Notes: a model not told the origin generated them from the letters alone. A stretch of DNA of 64,000 nucleotides from Blastococcus sp. DSM 46786 (GCF_900109665.1 NZ_FOAO01000019.1:1-64000); one strand, 5' to 3'. Shown: positions 1 through 7,295, counted from the stretch's first letter. Numbers and translations are program-made.

Positions 1-300
1 AAGGCCTACTCCTCACGCGCGATCCGCACCCAGCTGCGCGAGCGTGGCATCGGCGCCTGCATCCCCGAACGGGATGACCAGAAGGGCCACCGCATACGTC
101 GGGGCAGCCGCGGAGGACGACCACCGGCCTTCGACGCAGAGCGCTACCGCGGACGCAACGTCGTCGAACGCGCCTTCAACGAGGACAAGCAGTGGCGCTC
201 CCTGGCCACCCGCTACGACAAGCTCGCCGTCGTCTACCGGGCCGCAGCAGTCCTGCGCGCGGTCACCCTCTGGCTCAAGCGGTTAGGAGACATGCCCTAG
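1..300 (+). CDS. IS5-family transposase, C-terminal part (cut by window edge)
   Basis: The frame is open from base 1 to a TAG at 298-300, giving about 99 residues with no start inside the window. It matches the C-terminal part of an IS5-family DDE transposase: a basic segment (IRRGSRGGRPPAFD), then RYRGRNVVERAFNEDKQWR, which contains the conserved Y-R-R-N-V-V-E-R-x-F block with the last catalytic glutamate, then a hydrophobic tail (VVYRAAAVLRAVTLWL). The protein moves the insertion sequence by DNA cleavage and strand transfer. The N-terminal two thirds must lie upstream of the window, so I cannot say whether the element is intact. The stop codon seems to lie in flanking DNA rather than in the element (see the element end at 281-300). 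Family call is good; the group within IS5 is less sure. Confidence 0.85.
   Translation, partial: KAYSSRAIRTQLRERGIGACIPERDDQKGHRIRRGSRGGRPPAFDAERYRGRNVVERAFNEDKQWRSLATRYDKLAVVYRAAAVLRAVTLWLKRLGDMP
281..300 (+). mobile_element. Probable right end of the IS5-family element: terminal inverted repeat plus CTAG target duplication
   Basis: The reverse complement of 281-296 reads GGCATGTCTCCTAACC, the style of terminus seen in actinobacterial IS5-family (IS427-like) elements. It is followed by CTAG (297-300), which fits the YTAR 4-bp target duplication known for IS5 elements. If so, the transposase stop TAG (298-300) is supplied by the duplicated target, and the same palindrome supplies the stop of the convergent minus-strand gene (297-299). 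The left end and the other CTAG copy lie outside the window, so the assignment is inferred from one end only. Confidence 0.5.
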
Positions 301-626
301 GAGCCGCCGCCGAACGAGGCGGCCAGCTGCCGCGCGCGGTCGGCGTCCTCCGGGAAGACCAGCACCTCGGCGCGGTGGGCGGCCGGGAAGCGCAGGGTGG
401 AGCGGATCCCCGCGTCGGAGAGCACCGCCCGGAACGCCAGGGCCGACTCGCGGCGGCTCAGCGTCGCCACGTGGGTGAGCAGCCCGTCATCGACGAGCCC
501 GCGGTGCCGGCGGTCGCGGGAAAGGTCGCTGCCGAAGGCCCACCGGGTGAACAGCGCCACCAGCGCGAACGCCGCCACGGCGATGACCGGCCCCCCGGCG
601 TGCAGCAGGCTGTCCGCGACCGCCAC
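297..626 (-). CDS. Small membrane protein with a DUF2007-like C-terminal domain
   Basis: A protein of 109 residues with one N-terminal membrane segment (VIAVAAFALVALF, about residues 13-28) and a soluble C-terminal half of about 60 residues. The soluble half (LLTHVATLSRRESALAFRAV, then AGIRSTLRFP and VLVFPEDADRARQLAAS) has the alternating pattern of the DUF2007 'putative signal transducing' domain, often fused to or near membrane anchors. I chose the GTG at 626 because GGAGGGAGGA lies 5-6 nt upstream; a GTG at 668 is also in frame but would place that Shine-Dalgarno inside the gene. The stop codon lies in the CTAG where the IS5 element ends, so the insertion sits exactly at the 3' end and leaves the protein whole. 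The function is unknown. Confidence 0.65.
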   Translation of the reverse strand: MAVADSLLHAGGPVIAVAAFALVALFTRWAFGSDLSRDRRHRGLVDDGLLTHVATLSRRESALAFRAVLSDAGIRSTLRFPAAHRAEVLVFPEDADRARQLAASFGGGS

Positions 627-712
627 GGCCCTCCTCCCTCCGGGTTCACCCTTTCTCGAGTGTCCCACCGCACACTCTTCCCGGCGGGGCTGCTACCGGC
701 CGGTAACCGCCC

Positions 713-718
713 TACACT
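713..718 (+). promoter_or_regulatory. -10 box (TACACT) of leaderless ecm promoter
   Basis: TACACT ends 8 nt before the ATG at 727 and no Shine-Dalgarno precedes that ATG, so transcription probably starts at or within a few bases of the start codon. No clear -35 box is visible. Confidence 0.55.
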
Positions 719-726
719 CCGCCGGT

Positions 727-2757
727 ATGCCGTTCCCGCAGACGCCGGACGAGCGTGACCGCCCCTGGGTCATGCGCACCTACGCCGGCCACTCCTCGCC
801 GGCCGAGTCCAACGCCCTCTACCGCCGCAACCTGGCGAAGGGTCAGACCGGTCTCTCGGTCGCCTTCGACCTGCCGACGCAGACCGGCTACGACCCCGAC
901 GACGAGCTCGCCCGCGGGGAGGTCGGGAAGGTCGGCGTGCCCGTCACGCACATCGGGGACATGCGGGCGCTCTTCGACGGCATCCCGCTCGACGAGATGA
1001 ACACGTCGATGACGATCAACGCCACCGCCATGTGGCTGCTCGCGCTCTACCAGGCGGTCGCGGAGGAGCACGGGCACGACGTCTCGAAGCTGGCCGGGAC
1101 GACGCAGAACGACATCATCAAGGAGTACCTGTCGCGGGGGACCTACGTCTTCCCGCCGGCGCCCTCGATGCGGCTGATCACCGACATGGTCGCCTACACG
1201 GTGACGGCCATGCCGAAGTGGAACCCGACCAACATCTGCAGCTACCACCTGCAGGAGGCCGGGGCGACCCCGGTGCAGGAGATCGCCTACGCGATGAGCA
1301 CCGCGATCGCGGTCCTGGACTCGGTCCGCGACTCCGGCCAGGTGCCCCAGGAGCGCTTCGGCGAGGTGGTCGCGCGCATCTCCTTCTTCGTCAACGCGGG
1401 GGTCCGCTTCGTCGAGGAGATGTGCAAGATGCGGGCCTTCACCCAGCTCTGGGACGAGCTGACGAAGGAGCGCTACGGCGTCGAGGACCCCAAGCACCGC
1501 CGCTTCCGCTACGGCGTGCAGGTCAACTCGCTGGGCCTCACCGAGGCGCAGCCGGAGAACAACGTCCAGCGCATCGTGCTGGAGATGCTCGCCGTCACCC
1601 TCTCCAAGGACGCCCGCGCCCGCGCCGTCCAGCTGCCGGCGTGGAACGAGGCCCTCGGCCTGCCCCGGCCGTGGGACCAGCAGTGGTCGCTGCGCCTGCA
1701 GCAGGTGCTCGCCTACGAGACCGACCTGCTCGAGTACGACGACCTGTTCACCGGCTCGGTCGTCGTGGAGAAGAAGGTCGCCGAGCTCGTCGAGGGCGCC
1801 CGCGCCGAGATCGCCCGCGTGCAGGAGATGGGCGGCGCCGTGGCCGCGGTCGAGTCCGGCTACATGAAGGGCGAGCTGGTGGCCTCGCTGGCCGAGCGCC
1901 GGCGCCGGATGGAGAGCGGCGAGGACGTCGTCGTCGGGGTCAACAAGTTCGACACCACCGAGCCCAACCCGCTCACCGCCGACCTGGACACCGCGATCAT
2001 GGTGGTCGACCCGGCCGTCGAGGCCGCGGCCCAGGAGGCGGTGCGGACGTGGCGGGCCGAGCGAGACCAGGCGGCCGCCGACCGCGCGCTCGACGCCCTC
2101 CGGGAAGCCGCGGGCAGCGACGTGAACCTCATGCCCGCCACCCTCGAGTGCGCGCGCGCCGGGGTGACGACGGGCGAGTGGTCCGGCGTGCTGCGGGAGG
2201 TCTTCGGCGAGTACCGGGCCCCCACGGGCGTCGCCGCCGCCACCGGTGGCGGAGAGGCCGACGAGACGCTCACCGAGGTCCGCGAGCGCGTGCGGGCCAC
2301 CGGGGAGGAGCTGGGCGGACGGCTGCGCTTCCTGGTCGGCAAGCCGGGGCTCGACGGCCACTCCAACGGCGCCGAGCAGATCGCGGTGCGCGCCCGCGAC
2401 GCCGGGTTCGAGGTGATCTACCAGGGCATCCGGCTGACCCCGGCCCAGATCGTGAGCGCCGCCGTCGAGGAGGACGTGCACGTGGTCGGCCTGTCGGTGC
2501 TCTCCGGCTCGCACCTGCAGGTGGTGCCGGCGGTCCTGCAGGGGCTCCGGGAGGCCGGGATGGACGACGTCCCGGTCGTGGTCGGCGGGATCATCCCCGA
2601 CAGCGACGCGCGGCGGCTGCGCGAGCAGGGCGTCGCCCGGGTGTTCACGCCCAAGGACTTCGGGCTGAACGACATCATGGGCCAGGTGGTCGACGTGGTC
2701 CGCGAGGCCAACGGCCTCCCCGCCCACCCGCGGGAGCAGGTCCCCGCCCCGGCGTGA
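727..2757 (+). CDS. ecm: Ethylmalonyl-CoA mutase (coenzyme B12-dependent)
   Basis: A single 676-residue chain with an acyl-CoA mutase TIM barrel (about 1-510) and a C-terminal B12-binding domain (about 535-665) carrying the DxHxxG cobalt-ligand motif (D543-G-H545). It interconverts (2R)-ethylmalonyl-CoA and methylsuccinyl-CoA in the ethylmalonyl-CoA pathway. The one-chain layout, the length and stretches such as TYAGHSSPAESNALYRRNLA and QLPAWNEALGLPRPWDQQWS match Ecm (also called MeaA) rather than two-subunit methylmalonyl-CoA mutase. The arginine that holds the substrate carboxylate is kept (EYLSRGTY), as expected for a dicarboxylic acyl-CoA. It is transcribed alone from a leaderless promoter and followed by a perfect 15-bp hairpin. 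MeaB (16815) is the likely repair chaperone. The call is firm; a MeaA-like role in antibiotic-precursor metabolism is the only alternative. Confidence 0.93.
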   Translation: MPFPQTPDERDRPWVMRTYAGHSSPAESNALYRRNLAKGQTGLSVAFDLPTQTGYDPDDELARGEVGKVGVPVTHIGDMRALFDGIPLDEMNTSMTINATAMWLLALYQAVAEEHGHDVSKLAGTTQNDIIKEYLSRGTYVFPPAPSMRLITDMVAYTVTAMPKWNPTNICSYHLQEAGATPVQEIAYAMSTAIAVLDSVRDSGQVPQERFGEVVARISFFVNAGVRFVEEMCKMRAFTQLWDELTKERYGVEDPKHRRFRYGVQVNSLGLTEAQPENNVQRIVLEMLAVTLSKDARARAVQLPAWNEALGLPRPWDQQWSLRLQQVLAYETDLLEYDDLFTGSVVVEKKVAELVEGARAEIARVQEMGGAVAAVESGYMKGELVASLAERRRRMESGEDVVVGVNKFDTTEPNPLTADLDTAIMVVDPAVEAAAQEAVRTWRAERDQAAADRALDALREAAGSDVNLMPATLECARAGVTTGEWSGVLREVFGEYRAPTGVAAATGGGEADETLTEVRERVRATGEELGGRLRFLVGKPGLDGHSNGAEQIAVRARDAGFEVIYQGIRLTPAQIVSAAVEEDVHVVGLSVLSGSHLQVVPAVLQGLREAGMDDVPVVVGGIIPDSDARRLREQGVARVFTPKDFGLNDIMGQVVDVVREANGLPAHPREQVPAPA

Positions 2758-2760
2758 CCG

Positions 2761-2797
2761 GAGGAGATCCGCGGGTGTCCCGCCCGCGGATCTCCTC
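2761..2797. terminator. Perfect 15-bp hairpin after ecm
   Basis: Arms 2761-2775 and 2783-2797 are exact reverse complements (GAGGAGATCCGCGGG), with a 7-nt loop TGTCCCG. It begins 4 nt after the ecm stop, so it can act as a GC-rich terminator. It also ends one base before the -10 box of the next gene, so it fills that gene's -35 region (see findings). Confidence 0.75.
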
Positions 2798-2803
2798 TAG
2801 CGT
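2798..2803 (+). promoter_or_regulatory. -10 box (TAGCGT) for the crotonase-family gene
   Basis: TAGCGT ends 6 nt before the ATG at 2810 and there is no Shine-Dalgarno, so the transcript is probably leaderless. Confidence 0.55.
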
Positions 2804-2809
2804 CGGGGC

Positions 2810-3580
2810 ATGGCTGACGGAGCACCCCGGGTCGAGCGCGACGGCGACGTCGTCCGCATCACGATGACGCGCGCGGCGAAGCGCAACGCGCTCTCCCGCG
2901 AACACCTGACGCAGCTGCTCGCCGCCGTCACCGAGGCGGGGGAGAGCGACGCCGCCGGCATCGTGCTGGGCGCGGAGGGGCCGGTGTTCAGCGCCGGTCA
3001 CGACTTCGCCGACGTCGCCGGGGCCTCGCTGCCCGAGGTGCGCAGCCTGCTGCAGCTGTGCACCGAGCTGATGCAGACCGTCCAGGACGTGCCGCAGGTC
3101 GTCGTGGCACGCGTGCACGCCCTGGCCACGGCCGCCGGCTGCCAGCTGGTGGCCTCGTGCGACCTGGCCGTCGCGGCGGAGTCCGCGGGGTTCGCCGCAC
3201 CCGGCGGGAAGGGCGGCTGGTTCTGCCACACGCCCATGGTGGCCATCGCCCGCAACGTCGGCCGCAAGCGGGCGATGGAGCTCGCGCTGACCGGCGACGT
3301 CATCGACGCGGCGACGGCGCTGGACTGGGGGCTGGTCAACCGCGTGGCGCCCGACGCCGAGCTCGACGCCGCCGTCGACGGGCTCGTGGAGCGGGCCACG
3401 CGGGGCTCGCGGGCCAGCAAGGGGTGGGGCAAGCAGACGATGTACGCGCAGCTGGACCGGCCCGAGCGCGACGCCTACACCACCGCGATCGAGGTCATGG
3501 CCGCGGCCAGCCAGTTGCCGGGAGCGCGCGAGGGCATGGCTTCCTTCCTGGAGAAGCGGAAGCCGGTCTGGACGGACTGA
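2810..3580 (+). CDS. Crotonase-superfamily protein, ECHDC3-like, lacking the catalytic glutamates
   Basis: A 256-residue crotonase fold with the two oxyanion-hole segments (FSAGHDF near residue 66 and ATAAGCQL near 107) and the usual C-terminal helices (SQLPGAREGMASFLEKRKP). The loop that normally carries the second hydratase glutamate reads FAAPGGKGGWFCHTP, with no glutamate, and the first is also absent, so simple enoyl-CoA hydration is unlikely. This resembles ECHDC3-type proteins of unknown reaction. It follows ecm, which suggests an acyl-CoA role, but it has its own promoter. It ends in a convergent junction with the fic gene. The superfamily is certain; substrate and reaction are not known. 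Confidence 0.8.
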   Translation: MADGAPRVERDGDVVRITMTRAAKRNALSREHLTQLLAAVTEAGESDAAGIVLGAEGPVFSAGHDFADVAGASLPEVRSLLQLCTELMQTVQDVPQVVVARVHALATAAGCQLVASCDLAVAAESAGFAAPGGKGGWFCHTPMVAIARNVGRKRAMELALTGDVIDAATALDWGLVNRVAPDAELDAAVDGLVERATRGSRASKGWGKQTMYAQLDRPERDAYTTAIEVMAAASQLPGAREGMASFLEKRKPVWTD

Positions 3581-3591
3581 GGGGCCGGTGT

Positions 3592-3610
3592 CCCGTCGTC
3601 CGCCGACGGG
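3592..3610. terminator. Hairpin between convergent crotonase-family and fic genes
   Basis: CCCGTCG (3592-3598) pairs with CGACGGG (3604-3610) across a 5-nt loop. It lies between two stop codons facing each other and could serve both strands. Confidence 0.5.
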
Positions 3611-3623
3611 CATTGCGGCCGGG

Positions 3624-4829
3624 TCAGCTACCCGGGCGACGACGGCCGGCCCGGGCCGCGAAGGCGTCCACGGCAGCCAGCACCTCGCGGGCCTGCCACA
3701 GCCGGTTGCGCGCCCGGCCGGAGAACTCGGTGACCACGCCAGCGGCGAGCAGCGGTTCTAGAGCACGAAGCGCGTTGCTCGGTGCGACGCCCACGTCCCG
3801 GGCGATGGTGGCGGCGTCGATCACCGGATGGCGGAGGAGGAGATCGGCGACCCGCCAGGCGGCGGCGTCGCGGCGGGCGACCACGACGTCGTCCCACCGG
3901 GCGCGCACCTGGTGCAGGTCGGCCACCAGCTGCCGGGCATTGACGATGGCCTCCAGTGCGCCGTTGGCCAGCGCCGCGACGATGCCGGTCGGATCGCCCT
4001 CCCGGTAAGCGGTGAGCGCTGCGAAGTAGCCGTCCACGTCGGTGAGCAGCCCGGCGGACACCGGGACGGTGACCGCCCGAGTCAACTCGTACCGGCGAAG
4101 CAGGGCGTGGATCAGCGCCCGACCCGTCCGCCCGTTGCCGTCGGGAAAGGGGTGGATGGTCTCGAACTGGGCATGGACGAGGGCAGCGAGCACCAGCGGG
4201 GGGATGTCGTCCCGCCGGGCGAAGGCGATCAGATCGTCGATGAGGTCGGGAACGTCGTCGGCGACCGGCGGGACGAATGCCGCGCCGTGGGGTCCGTAGG
4301 AGCTCCCGCCGATCCACACCTGCTCGGTGCGCCACCGGCCGGCGATGGCGGGTTCGACCTCCTCGAGCAGGGCCGCATGCATGGCCAGGATGGAAGTCGG
4401 GTCCAGCTCGCCGGCCAGGTCGAGTGCGGCTCTCATCGCCCTGACGTTGCCGACGACCGAGACTGCGTTACGGGTCGTGCCGTTGCCCAGCTCGGCCACA
4501 GCGATGGCCTTGGCGCCGGCGGTGAGCTGCTCGATCTGCGATGAGGAAGCCGATTCGCTGCGCAGTAGTACCGACGCGAACGGGGCGACCTCACCGCCCA
4601 GTTGCGCATCGAAGCGGGTGACCTCGCGAGATGCCTCGTCCGCCAGCGCGGCGGTTGCACCGTCGACCGTCAGTGTCGACGTCGCGATCCGCGGGACGAT
4701 CGCCGCACGGTAGGGGCCGGAGTGCCGTTGCCGAACCGACCGCGGAACGGCGTCGGGTGGCACGCTCGGCCGCCAGGTCACGTCGCGCCACGTGACGGTA
4801 GGCCAGGAGGGCGTGGGAGGCGAGAACAC
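3624..4829 (-). CDS. Fic-domain protein, probable AMP transferase with N-terminal inhibitory helix and winged-helix tail
   Basis: A 401-residue protein. The Fic core motif HPFPDGNGRTGR is complete (H226-R237), so it can in principle transfer AMP or another nucleotide part to a target hydroxyl. Upstream, SSSQIE (95-100) resembles the (S/T)xxxE inhibitory helix of class II Fic proteins; the residue after E100 is Q instead of G or N. A Fic N-terminal segment covers about 20-130, and the tail (about 320-390) looks like a winged helix (VIDAATIARDVGVAPSNALR), which suggests DNA binding and self-control. The GTG start follows a TAAGGT box by 6 nt. The upstream DNA is AT-rich for this genome and carries an inverted repeat. 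A decayed DUF499 ATPase lies beside it, so this may be an acquired patch. The cellular target is unknown. Confidence 0.88.
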   Translation of the reverse strand: MFSPPTPSWPTVTWRDVTWRPSVPPDAVPRSVRQRHSGPYRAAIVPRIATSTLTVDGATAALADEASREVTRFDAQLGGEVAPFASVLLRSESASSSQIEQLTAGAKAIAVAELGNGTTRNAVSVVGNVRAMRAALDLAGELDPTSILAMHAALLEEVEPAIAGRWRTEQVWIGGSSYGPHGAAFVPPVADDVPDLIDDLIAFARRDDIPPLVLAALVHAQFETIHPFPDGNGRTGRALIHALLRRYELTRAVTVPVSAGLLTDVDGYFAALTAYREGDPTGIVAALANGALEAIVNARQLVADLHQVRARWDDVVVARRDAAAWRVADLLLRHPVIDAATIARDVGVAPSNALRALEPLLAAGVVTEFSGRARNRLWQAREVLAAVDAFAARAGRRRPGS

Positions 4830-4835
4830 GAGCCG

Positions 4836-4841
4836 ACCTTA
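4836..4841 (-). promoter_or_regulatory. -10 box (TAAGGT on minus strand) of the fic gene
   Basis: On the minus strand TAAGGT ends 6 nt before the GTG at 4829 with no Shine-Dalgarno, as for other leaderless starts in this window. Confidence 0.5.
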
Positions 4842-4867
4842 TTCTCACTTAGAAGAAGATGTGAGAA
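4842..4867. promoter_or_regulatory. Inverted repeat TTCTCAC-N12-GTGAGAA upstream of fic, possible operator
   Basis: Arms 4842-4848 and 4861-4867 are exact reverse complements, placed immediately upstream of the fic -10 box where a repressor would block RNA polymerase. The fic product has a winged-helix-like tail, so self-control is possible. The surrounding 40 bases are AT-rich compared with the rest of the window. Confidence 0.4.
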
Positions 4868-4906
4868 CTAGTTTTTCTCCGTTTTCCCTACTTCGGTGGA
4901 CGTCGA

Positions 4907-5230
4907 TCAGTCGGTCTCGAAGCCGGACTGCTCGAAGCGGAGGGTGCCGGCGTTCTCCGAGACGGTGCGGACGACGTCGTCGCCGAAGCCATCGGCCGTG
5001 GTCGCCGAGATCTCCAGCTCCACCTCCAGCTGCGCGTCGGTGGCCGACAGCCGCTGCAGCACCCCTTCCACGACGACGGCGAAGTCCTTGCCGTACGTCT
5101 GCGGGTCCAGGGTTCGCACTCCGAGGCCAGTGCGACGTCCGGCCGCACGAGCAGGGTCGTGCCGGTGACGGGCAGTGGCGCCGACCCGGTCCAGGAGCGC
5201 GCCGGCGTCGCCACCGACCTGCGAGGCCCG
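4907..5230 (-). pseudogene. Decayed C-terminal remnant of a DUF499-type AAA+ ATPase
   Basis: The minus-strand frame ending at 4907 encodes RTLDPQTYGKDFAVVVEGVL, then EISATTADGFGDD, VVRTVSENAGTLRFEQSGFE and a stop. This is how I recall DUF499 (COG1483) ATPases ending. The frame has no plausible start: upstream, a related stretch (GTTLLVRPDVALA, about 5130-5170) is in another frame, and the rest of the more than 1000-residue protein is missing. DUF499 proteins occur with DUF1156 methylases and helicases in anti-phage gene sets, so this may be a relic of such a set. The family call rests on memory of the C-terminal signature. Confidence 0.5.
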
Positions 5231-5251
5231 CCACCGCGTAGGCGGCCGGCC

Positions 5252-5291
5252 GCGACGGGCCCGGACCTCGCAGGAGGTCCGGGCCCGTCGC
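5252..5291 (-). terminator. Perfect 18-bp hairpin after the lipoprotein gene
   Basis: Arms 5252-5269 and 5274-5291 are exact reverse complements with a 4-nt loop (GCAG). The hairpin starts at the base after the minus-strand stop codon (5292-5294). It is the longest uninterrupted stem seen here and is palindromic enough to work in both directions. Confidence 0.8.
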
Positions 5292-6197
5292 TCATCCCTC
5301 GGTCAGGTCGGCGCAGCCGGACTCGTGCGGCAGCAGCGGCCGGAGCACCACCGACCACCGCGCCCCGTCGTCGCCGACCCACGGGGTGGCCGCGTTGCCC
5401 TCGGCGGCGGCCTCGAGCACCGCCTGGGCCTGCTCCCCGGTGGCCGTGACGCACGTCGTCCCCGGTGCGATGGGCTCACCCGGCAGCTCCGGCCCCGGCC
5501 ACGGCAGCTCCGGCTGGGCGGGGTCCACCTCGACGTAGGGGCCCACCACCGCGGCGACCGCCTCGGGCTCGTACGGCTCGGGCCCGGACACCCGGTCGGC
5601 ACCCAGGGCGGCGACCGGATCGCGCAGCGCCTCGGCCAGCTCCGCCAGCCGGGCGCGCGCGGCCGCCTGCTCCTCGGTGATCCCGGTGTCGACCCCGGTG
5701 GGGAGACCGCCGTCCTGCTCCCGCTCGGGCGCCGGGCCCATGCCGAGGGCGTACACCTCGCGGGTCACCGTCTCGCCGCCGGTTCGGACGGTGAAGCGGG
5801 TGCTGGTCACGTCGGCGACCGGCGGGGTGCCCAGGTCGCCGGTCTCCGTCACGCCGGCGGCGACCGCGCGCTCGACGAGGTCGCGCACCCCGCCGTCACC
5901 CAGCCGGTACACCTGCAGGTTCGGCAGGGCGGGGGCCGGCCAGATGGCGATCACCGGACCGTCGGTGATGAGCCGGCCGTCGGCGTAGAGCGTCGCGGAG
6001 GGCACTCGTCCGGCGAGCAGGGCCGGCGTGGTGAAGCCGCCGACCTCGCTGACCTGGAGCACGACGGTGGCGTCCTCCGCGGCCGGGGGCGACGGGTCTG
6101 CAGCGGGCGTGCCGCCGCCACCGGCCGCGTCGGCGCAGGCGGCGAGCAGCAGGGCCAGGACCAGGAGGGTGGCGGCGCGCAGGGGACGGGTGCTCAT
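5292..6197 (-). CDS. Lipoprotein of unknown function
   Basis: A 301-residue protein with a lipoprotein signal: basic start, hydrophobic run (TLLVLALLLAA) and lipobox LLAAC with the acylated cysteine at about residue 21. The mature part starts with a low-complexity GGGG/PA linker. It then has a beta-rich domain (VVLQVSEVGGF, ATLYADGRLITDG) and a C-terminal part with two cysteines (TTCVTATG and SGCADL) that could form a disulfide outside the membrane. Many actinobacteria encode lipoproteins of this design. I do not recognise a function. It is followed directly by a very strong hairpin and has no operon partner. The ATG at 6197 is used; the upstream Shine-Dalgarno is weak. Confidence 0.75.
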   Translation of the reverse strand: MSTRPLRAATLLVLALLLAACADAAGGGGTPAADPSPPAAEDATVVLQVSEVGGFTTPALLAGRVPSATLYADGRLITDGPVIAIWPAPALPNLQVYRLGDGGVRDLVERAVAAGVTETGDLGTPPVADVTSTRFTVRTGGETVTREVYALGMGPAPEREQDGGLPTGVDTGITEEQAAARARLAELAEALRDPVAALGADRVSGPEPYEPEAVAAVVGPYVEVDPAQPELPWPGPELPGEPIAPGTTCVTATGEQAQAVLEAAAEGNAATPWVGDDGARWSVVLRPLLPHESGCADLTEG

Positions 6198-6229
6198 ACC
6201 CTTGACGACGGGTCGGGGTGGCCGGGAGG

Positions 6230-6420
6230 TTCCCCGGGGCCGAGGTCATGGCCTGGCAGGCCGGGTCGGTGTGCAGCCCCATGGCCAGCCCGATGTCGAG
6301 CTCGATGACGTCGGGGTCCAGCCGCAGGACGTGCCGGAGGCTGGCGTAGCCAGCGCCCGCGTCGTCCACGCTCACGGCGATCCCCGCCCGGCCAGCCGGT
6401 CCGCGTGCGGGGTGCCGGTC
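6230..6420 (-). pseudogene. Remnant of an EAL (cyclic-di-GMP phosphodiesterase) domain
   Basis: On the minus strand, [20 protein letters not shown], then [18 protein letters not shown] and LHTDPACQAM, is a clear central piece of an EAL domain, including the DDxGxGY and the L-D-(I/L)-x-L motifs. Nothing before it (catalytic EAL motif) or after it (C-terminal helices) can be found in frame; the frame runs on into unrelated bases and the neighbouring lipoprotein start. It is about 45-60 codons of a gene that would need over 240 for the domain alone, so I call it a decay remnant. Confidence 0.65.
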
Positions 6421-6534
6421 GCCGCCGTTGCGCTCACCCGCCCGTTCTGGGGCGCCGGCGGCCCGGACGACCCCGTTTCCGCACCGGCACCTTTCCGGAA
6501 CACGGTGCCGGCCCGGCCTCCGGTCGCGGCGCGG

Positions 6535-6540
6535 TAGCGT
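6535..6540 (+). promoter_or_regulatory. -10 box (TAGCGT) of leaderless nucS promoter
   Basis: TAGCGT ends 8 nt before the GTG at 6549; no Shine-Dalgarno is present. Confidence 0.55.
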
Positions 6541-6548
6541 CGGCGCCC

Positions 6549-7220
6549 GTGCGTCTGGTCATCGCCCGCTGCTCCGTCGACTACGTCGGTCGGCTCACCG
6601 CCCACCTGCCGATGGCGACCCGTCTCCTGCTGGTCAAGGCCGACGGCTCGGTGTCGGTGCACGCCGACGACCGCGCCTACAAGCCGCTGAACTGGATGAG
6701 CCCGCCGTGCCGTCTCGACGAGGCGCTCACCGACGGTTCGGGCACGTGGACGGTGACGAACAAGGCCGGCGAGCAGCTGATCATCAGCATCGAGGAGGTG
6801 CTGCACGACCACGCCCACGACCTCGGGGTCGACCCCGGGTTGCAGAAGGACGGCGTCGAGGCCGAGCTGCAGCGCCTGCTGGCCCTGCACGTGGAGACCT
6901 TCGGGGAGGGCTGGTCGCTGGTACGGCGGGAGTACCCGACGGCCATCGGCCCGGTGGACCTGCTCTGCCGGGACGCCGACGGGGGAGTCGTGGCGGTGGA
7001 GATCAAGCGCCGGGGCGAGATCGACGGGGTCGAGCAGCTGACGCGGTACCTCGAGCTGCTCAACCGCGACCCGCTGCTGGCCCCGGTCAAGGGCGTGTTC
7101 GCAGCCCAGGAGATCAAGCCGCAGGCGCGCGTGCTGGCCCAGGACCGCGGCATCGACTGCGTGACCGTCGACTACGCCGTGCTCAAGGGCACGGACGACC
7201 CGACCCAGCGTCTCTTCTGA
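6549..7220 (+). CDS. nucS: Mismatch-specific endonuclease NucS (EndoMS)
   Basis: A 223-residue protein of the expected actinobacterial NucS length. The N-terminal beta domain (about 1-95; [20 protein letters not shown]) precedes a RecB-like nuclease domain (about 105-223) with the catalytic residues in place: D137 (GPVDLLCRD), E151 and K153 (VAVEIKRRG), and IKPQAR near 193. NucS cuts both strands at G-T, G-G and T-T mismatches and replaces MutS/MutL repair in actinobacteria, so it keeps mutation rates low. It acts with the beta clamp, but the C-terminal tail (TDDPTQRLF) is only loosely clamp-motif-like. The GTG start was chosen from the family length and the upstream -10 box. It is a single-gene unit. 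High confidence. Confidence 0.95.
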   Translation: MRLVIARCSVDYVGRLTAHLPMATRLLLVKADGSVSVHADDRAYKPLNWMSPPCRLDEALTDGSGTWTVTNKAGEQLIISIEEVLHDHAHDLGVDPGLQKDGVEAELQRLLALHVETFGEGWSLVRREYPTAIGPVDLLCRDADGGVVAVEIKRRGEIDGVEQLTRYLELLNRDPLLAPVKGVFAAQEIKPQARVLAQDRGIDCVTVDYAVLKGTDDPTQRLF

Positions 7221-7277
7221 GCGGACGCCGTCCCTCCACCCTCCGCTCGCCCGGGGCGGGCCTCCGGACGGTGCCGT

Positions 7278-7295
7278 GGCTACCTGCCGGTAGCC
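7278..7295. terminator. Short hairpin after nucS
   Basis: GGCTACC (7278-7284) pairs with GGTAGCC (7289-7295) across a 4-nt loop, in the 140-bp gap between nucS and the dehydrogenase. It is plausible as a terminator but short. Nothing else is visible in this gap. Confidence 0.4.

Noticed and set aside
500-730. Cobalamin riboswitch upstream of ecm or the icmA-like gene
   Set aside because: No B12-box or long structured leader is visible; both genes look leaderless.
712-2727. 671-residue open frame on the minus strand opposite ecm, and similar very long frames elsewhere (for example 20947-25470 minus and 29859-33575 minus)
   Set aside because: In DNA this GC-rich the strand opposite a real gene is often open. 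The translations are Arg/Gly/His/Asp-rich without domains, and the real genes in these spans are clear.
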